From Sulfurovaceae bacterium (lineage in GTDB: Bacteria > Campylobacterota > Campylobacteria > Campylobacterales > Sulfurovaceae), in the NCBI GenBank assembly GCA_029933395.1, contig JAOZOG010000015.1, forward strand, positions 11,954-19,608: a stretch of DNA of 7,655 bases, in the 5' to 3' direction. Every line of letters begins with the position of its first letter. Positions within the stretch are counted from its first letter, which is position 1. Shown one piece after another: positions 5,587-7,655 of the stretch. The position numbers and the translations under genes were made by a program. The notes below the pieces were generated by a model. The model did not search any database, was not told the origin of the DNA, and saw only the letters and a program-made list of their open reading frames with translations.

Positions 5587-6450
5587 CTAAAATTTATAAT
5601 TGACGATCAACCTCACATTTTCGATTCTTACATCTTCATTGTTCATCGGCAGTTCTGTCGCATCCTGGTAGATGTATTGGAGACGCACGATCGTATTGCC
5701 GAATGTTTTGCCGACTCCTGCCGCAAAGGTCTTGTGAAACTCCATAGGGTGGTGCTGGATCTTGAAGCCGTCGTTCATAATGGCAAAGACTCTTTTGCCG
5801 AAATAGGCCACCGCTCCAAAATGGTAACTATCGTAATGGGAGTGCAACTCGATAGCTGTCGTCAGATAGTCGTTTTGTGCATTTTTGGTAAAGGGGTTGG
5901 TGTTTTCTTCGTCGATTGAAATATATTTGGTGACCGAGCTGAGTTTGATCCTGAAATTCTCTATCTTCGTTTTGTAATCGATCCTGAAGTCACTCTGGTA
6001 GACATTGAAATCTTCATAATCTGTATAGTATTGTGTAAAGTTGGCAGAGATTTTCTTGTTGAGGTGGTAGGTCAGGCCGGCTCCATAGGCAGCGCCGCCA
6101 TCGGTAATAGCGATGTTGTCATTGAGGACGTTGATGTAGTTAGCGTTGGCTGTAAATGTATCGTTGAAACGATAGGCGTATCGGAGAAAGAGCTTATCTG
6201 TCCTCAGGTCCTCGTCCAGCGGTGGCTGAATCGTATCTGTGTGGCCCTTTTCGTAGGCAAAACGGTATTCTGATGCATCGATGTGGACATCGGCTCCGAT
6301 ACCGATGATCCTGCCGTCGGTTTTCTGTTTGGAATTGGTGAATGTTTTGTTTTCGATATAAAGTTGTGCGCTGGAGTGTACTGTCTGAAACTCTACGGCT
6401 TCTATCGATAAGGGTAGGAGTGCAAGCAGTCCTATTCTCTTCAAGATCAT
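5587..6450 (-). CDS. Small outer-membrane beta-barrel protein paired with a multiheme cytochrome
   Basis: This 287-residue protein has a signal peptide (MILKRIG, hydrophobic core, likely cleavage after S-I-E-A at 15-18). The mature part is dominated by amphipathic beta strands with aromatic girdles, for example DKLFLRYAYRF, YGAGLTYHL, HFGAVAYFG and IVRLQYIYQ. The last residues are NYKF, a C-terminal phenylalanine typical of proteins handled by the barrel-assembly machinery. It probably forms a barrel of about 12-14 strands. I do not recognise a named family. The ATG at 6450 is preceded on the minus strand by AAAGGAA with suitable spacing. It lies 18 bp behind the cytochrome gene, so both are almost certainly on one transcript and act in the same place, the periplasm/outer membrane. 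It is far shorter than MtrB-type porins (about 700 residues), so it cannot simply be equated with them. Histidines cluster at residues about 200-240. Confidence 0.75.
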   Translation of the reverse strand: MILKRIGLLALLPLSIEAVEFQTVHSSAQLYIENKTFTNSKQKTDGRIIGIGADVHIDASEYRFAYEKGHTDTIQPPLDEDLRTDKLFLRYAYRFNDTFTANANYINVLNDNIAITDGGAAYGAGLTYHLNKKISANFTQYYTDYEDFNVYQSDFRIDYKTKIENFRIKLSSVTKYISIDEENTNPFTKNAQNDYLTTAIELHSHYDSYHFGAVAYFGKRVFAIMNDGFKIQHHPMEFHKTFAAGVGKTFGNTIVRLQYIYQDATELPMNNEDVRIENVRLIVNYKF

Positions 6451-6468
6451 TTCTGATTCCTTTATTTG

Positions 6469-7578
6469 TTAAAATTCAAACTGCTCTTTTTTGAATGCTA
6501 TGAACTCCGAGGCGACTGCCTCATTTTCGAGACCCAGTTTTTTGAGTACTTTCGGATTGACGAGATACCAACCCAGGGTGACATCGACCCTGTCGTCTTT
6601 TTGCAGTTTGAAGTTGTACTTGACACTGCGTTTTTCATTTGCCTTGATCATTGTATCTCTGAGTGTCGTTGATGCCTTCCAGGGCATGGCCGGTTTTCCC
6701 TCGTGGCCGATCACTCTGATGAACTGTTTATTGTCAAGCTTGATCTCTTTGCTGTCCCTGATGACACTTACTTTCAGTACCGCAGCTCTGAGCGGATGCA
6801 GCAGGAGGGCATGAGAGGTGCGGTTGTCTATGTTGATGACAAAATCATCGATCTCCCTGAGAATAGAGATATCGATATAGTGTGTCAGCATTTCAGAGTG
6901 ATAGTGGCTTCCGGCAAATCCGTGAAAGGCGTGCGTTTCTCTCTTTGTCATATCCGAGACACTTCCTTTGACTTTGGGCATATGACAGCTTACGCAGTTG
7001 GCGCCGTCCATCTCATTGGCGATGTTGGTGGAGCAGACATTGAGCCCATGTTTGTTTCGCTTGTGGGAGTGGCAGCCGATGCAGACATTGCCGTTTTTCA
7101 TCAGCGCATTCCCTTCGGTGGAGATCGCGTGAAAAGGAGACTGGATATGCTCCCCGCGTGTGCCGTTGTACTTTTTCTCTACTGGAGAGATGATGTTGGT
7201 ATTGGATTTTTTGTGCTTTTCGATACGTTCGATCCGGTGACAGTAGGCGCAGGCGATCCCATCGTTGTGGGTAGGATTTGTCGCATCCGGTAGTGCTTTC
7301 TCACCTTTGGTCAACATTTTGTTGAGATTGTCGGCCGCAGGGGTATGGCATTTCCCGCATCCGTAACACTGCTGCTTTTTATTCTGGGGATGCTTGTCCC
7401 ATATGGCTTTGTGGATGGGGTCCTTCTGCGGGATGGAGTGGATATGCATAGAGCCTGAAAACTCATCATAAATCTGGCTGTGGCAGGCTTTGCACTCCTT
7501 GTTGGATGCAAAGTGGTGCGCCGTGTCATTTGCTGTCAATGTCGACAATATCAATAGGATCAATTTGATGTAATTCAT
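6469..7578 (-). CDS. Pentahaem periplasmic cytochrome c (c554-like) with C-terminal beta domain
   Basis: This 369-residue exported protein has a signal peptide at residues 1 to about 16-20. Five CXXCH haem-binding motifs are visible: CKACH at 29-33, CGKCH at 74-78, CAYCH at 110-114, CIGCH at 166-170 and CVSCH at 195-199. The last continues as CHMPK, as in c554/NapC/NrfA-type multihaem proteins. Many additional histidines (H45, H47, H56, H63, H144, H150, H216, H219, H225, H227) could supply distal ligands. Residues about 235-369 are haem-free and beta-rich. Their NRTSHALLLHPLRAAVLKV segment resembles the domain that often follows multihaem regions (pattern N-x-SGH-x-x-P-x-x-R). The role is electron transfer; donor and acceptor are unknown. 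The second motif sits in CYGCGKCH, so C71 adds an overlapping CX2C pair. The ATG at 7578 follows a strong AGGAAGAGGG ribosome binding region. It is first in an operon with the barrel gene. Confidence 0.87.
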   Translation of the reverse strand: MNYIKLILLILSTLTANDTAHHFASNKECKACHSQIYDEFSGSMHIHSIPQKDPIHKAIWDKHPQNKKQQCYGCGKCHTPAADNLNKMLTKGEKALPDATNPTHNDGIACAYCHRIERIEKHKKSNTNIISPVEKKYNGTRGEHIQSPFHAISTEGNALMKNGNVCIGCHSHKRNKHGLNVCSTNIANEMDGANCVSCHMPKVKGSVSDMTKRETHAFHGFAGSHYHSEMLTHYIDISILREIDDFVINIDNRTSHALLLHPLRAAVLKVSVIRDSKEIKLDNKQFIRVIGHEGKPAMPWKASTTLRDTMIKANEKRSVKYNFKLQKDDRVDVTLGWYLVNPKVLKKLGLENEAVASEFIAFKKEQFEF

Positions 7579-7607
7579 GGTTCCCTCTTCCTCTTAGTAG
7601 AGACCAC

Positions 7608-7636
7608 ATTATAACAAATATAAAGTTAAATAATAA
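7608..7636 (-). promoter_or_regulatory. Predicted promoter of the cytochrome/barrel operon
   Basis: On the minus strand TATAAT (7608-7613) lies in a TGTTATAATG context, 29 bp upstream of the start codon. A weak -35 candidate TTATTA at 7631-7636 gives 17-bp spacing. The upstream region to the window edge is very AT-rich. I found no Fur-type palindrome here, unlike the two plus-strand promoters. Confidence 0.5.
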
Positions 7637-7655
7637 AAATAATTAGTAAATGTGA

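Noticed and set aside
5380..5919. Open plus-strand frame of 179 codons across the convergent junction
   Set aside because: It starts inside the NnrS-like gene and runs antisense to the barrel gene. Its product has no coherent domain, and both overlapped genes are well supported.
6703..7293. Open plus-strand frame of 196 codons opposite the cytochrome gene
   Set aside because: The minus-strand frame encodes five CXXCH motifs and a signal peptide. The plus-strand product is a shadow without a recognisable feature.
7614..7655. Possible Fur box upstream of the cytochrome gene
   Set aside because: The region is AT-rich, but no arrangement approaches the 7-1-7 palindrome found twice elsewhere in the window.

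Overview
The window reads like a chromosomal segment of a Campylobacterota (epsilonproteobacterial) organism, perhaps a Sulfurovum- or Sulfurimonas-like chemolithotroph. This is inferred from moderate-GC genes with AT-rich intergenic regions, short signal peptides ending in -FA or -IEA, classical Fur-type palindromes, and a mix of NnrS, multiheme cytochrome and small outer-membrane barrel genes. No rRNA, tRNA, CRISPR array, transposase or integrase was seen, and no gene inside the window looks broken.

Layout. (1) Positions 1-672, plus strand: the 3' end of an unrecognised gene, then a small cytoplasmic ankyrin-repeat protein 9 bp downstream. (2) 673-1726, plus strand: a promoter region with a near-consensus Fur box and two further dyads, then a 319-residue outer-membrane beta-barrel of the 'MetA-pathway' type. 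(3) 1727-5563, plus strand: a second near-consensus Fur box on the -35 region of an extended -10 promoter. It is followed by a tightly packed four-gene operon: NitT/TauT-type substrate-binding protein, permease, ATPase and a divergent NnrS-like membrane protein. The last three are joined by 13-nt and 1-nt overlaps. (4) 5587-7578, minus strand, convergent: a five-CXXCH periplasmic cytochrome c gene followed 18 bp later by a 287-residue outer-membrane barrel gene. Its promoter lies at the right edge of the window.

How the genes may work together (inference). The two Fur boxes suggest that the barrel at 767-1726 and the importer operon form one iron-responsive unit spanning both membranes. The barrel would serve the outer membrane, the binding protein the periplasm, and the permease/ATPase the inner membrane, with a haem/copper-type membrane protein (NnrS family) made in coupling with the ATPase. 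There is no TonB receptor and no recognisable siderophore gene, and NitT/TauT importers usually carry organic ions, so the substrate is an open question. The opposing cytochrome/barrel pair resembles a small envelope electron-transfer or cytochrome-plus-porin module. It shows no Fur box, and its link to the importer is only proximity.
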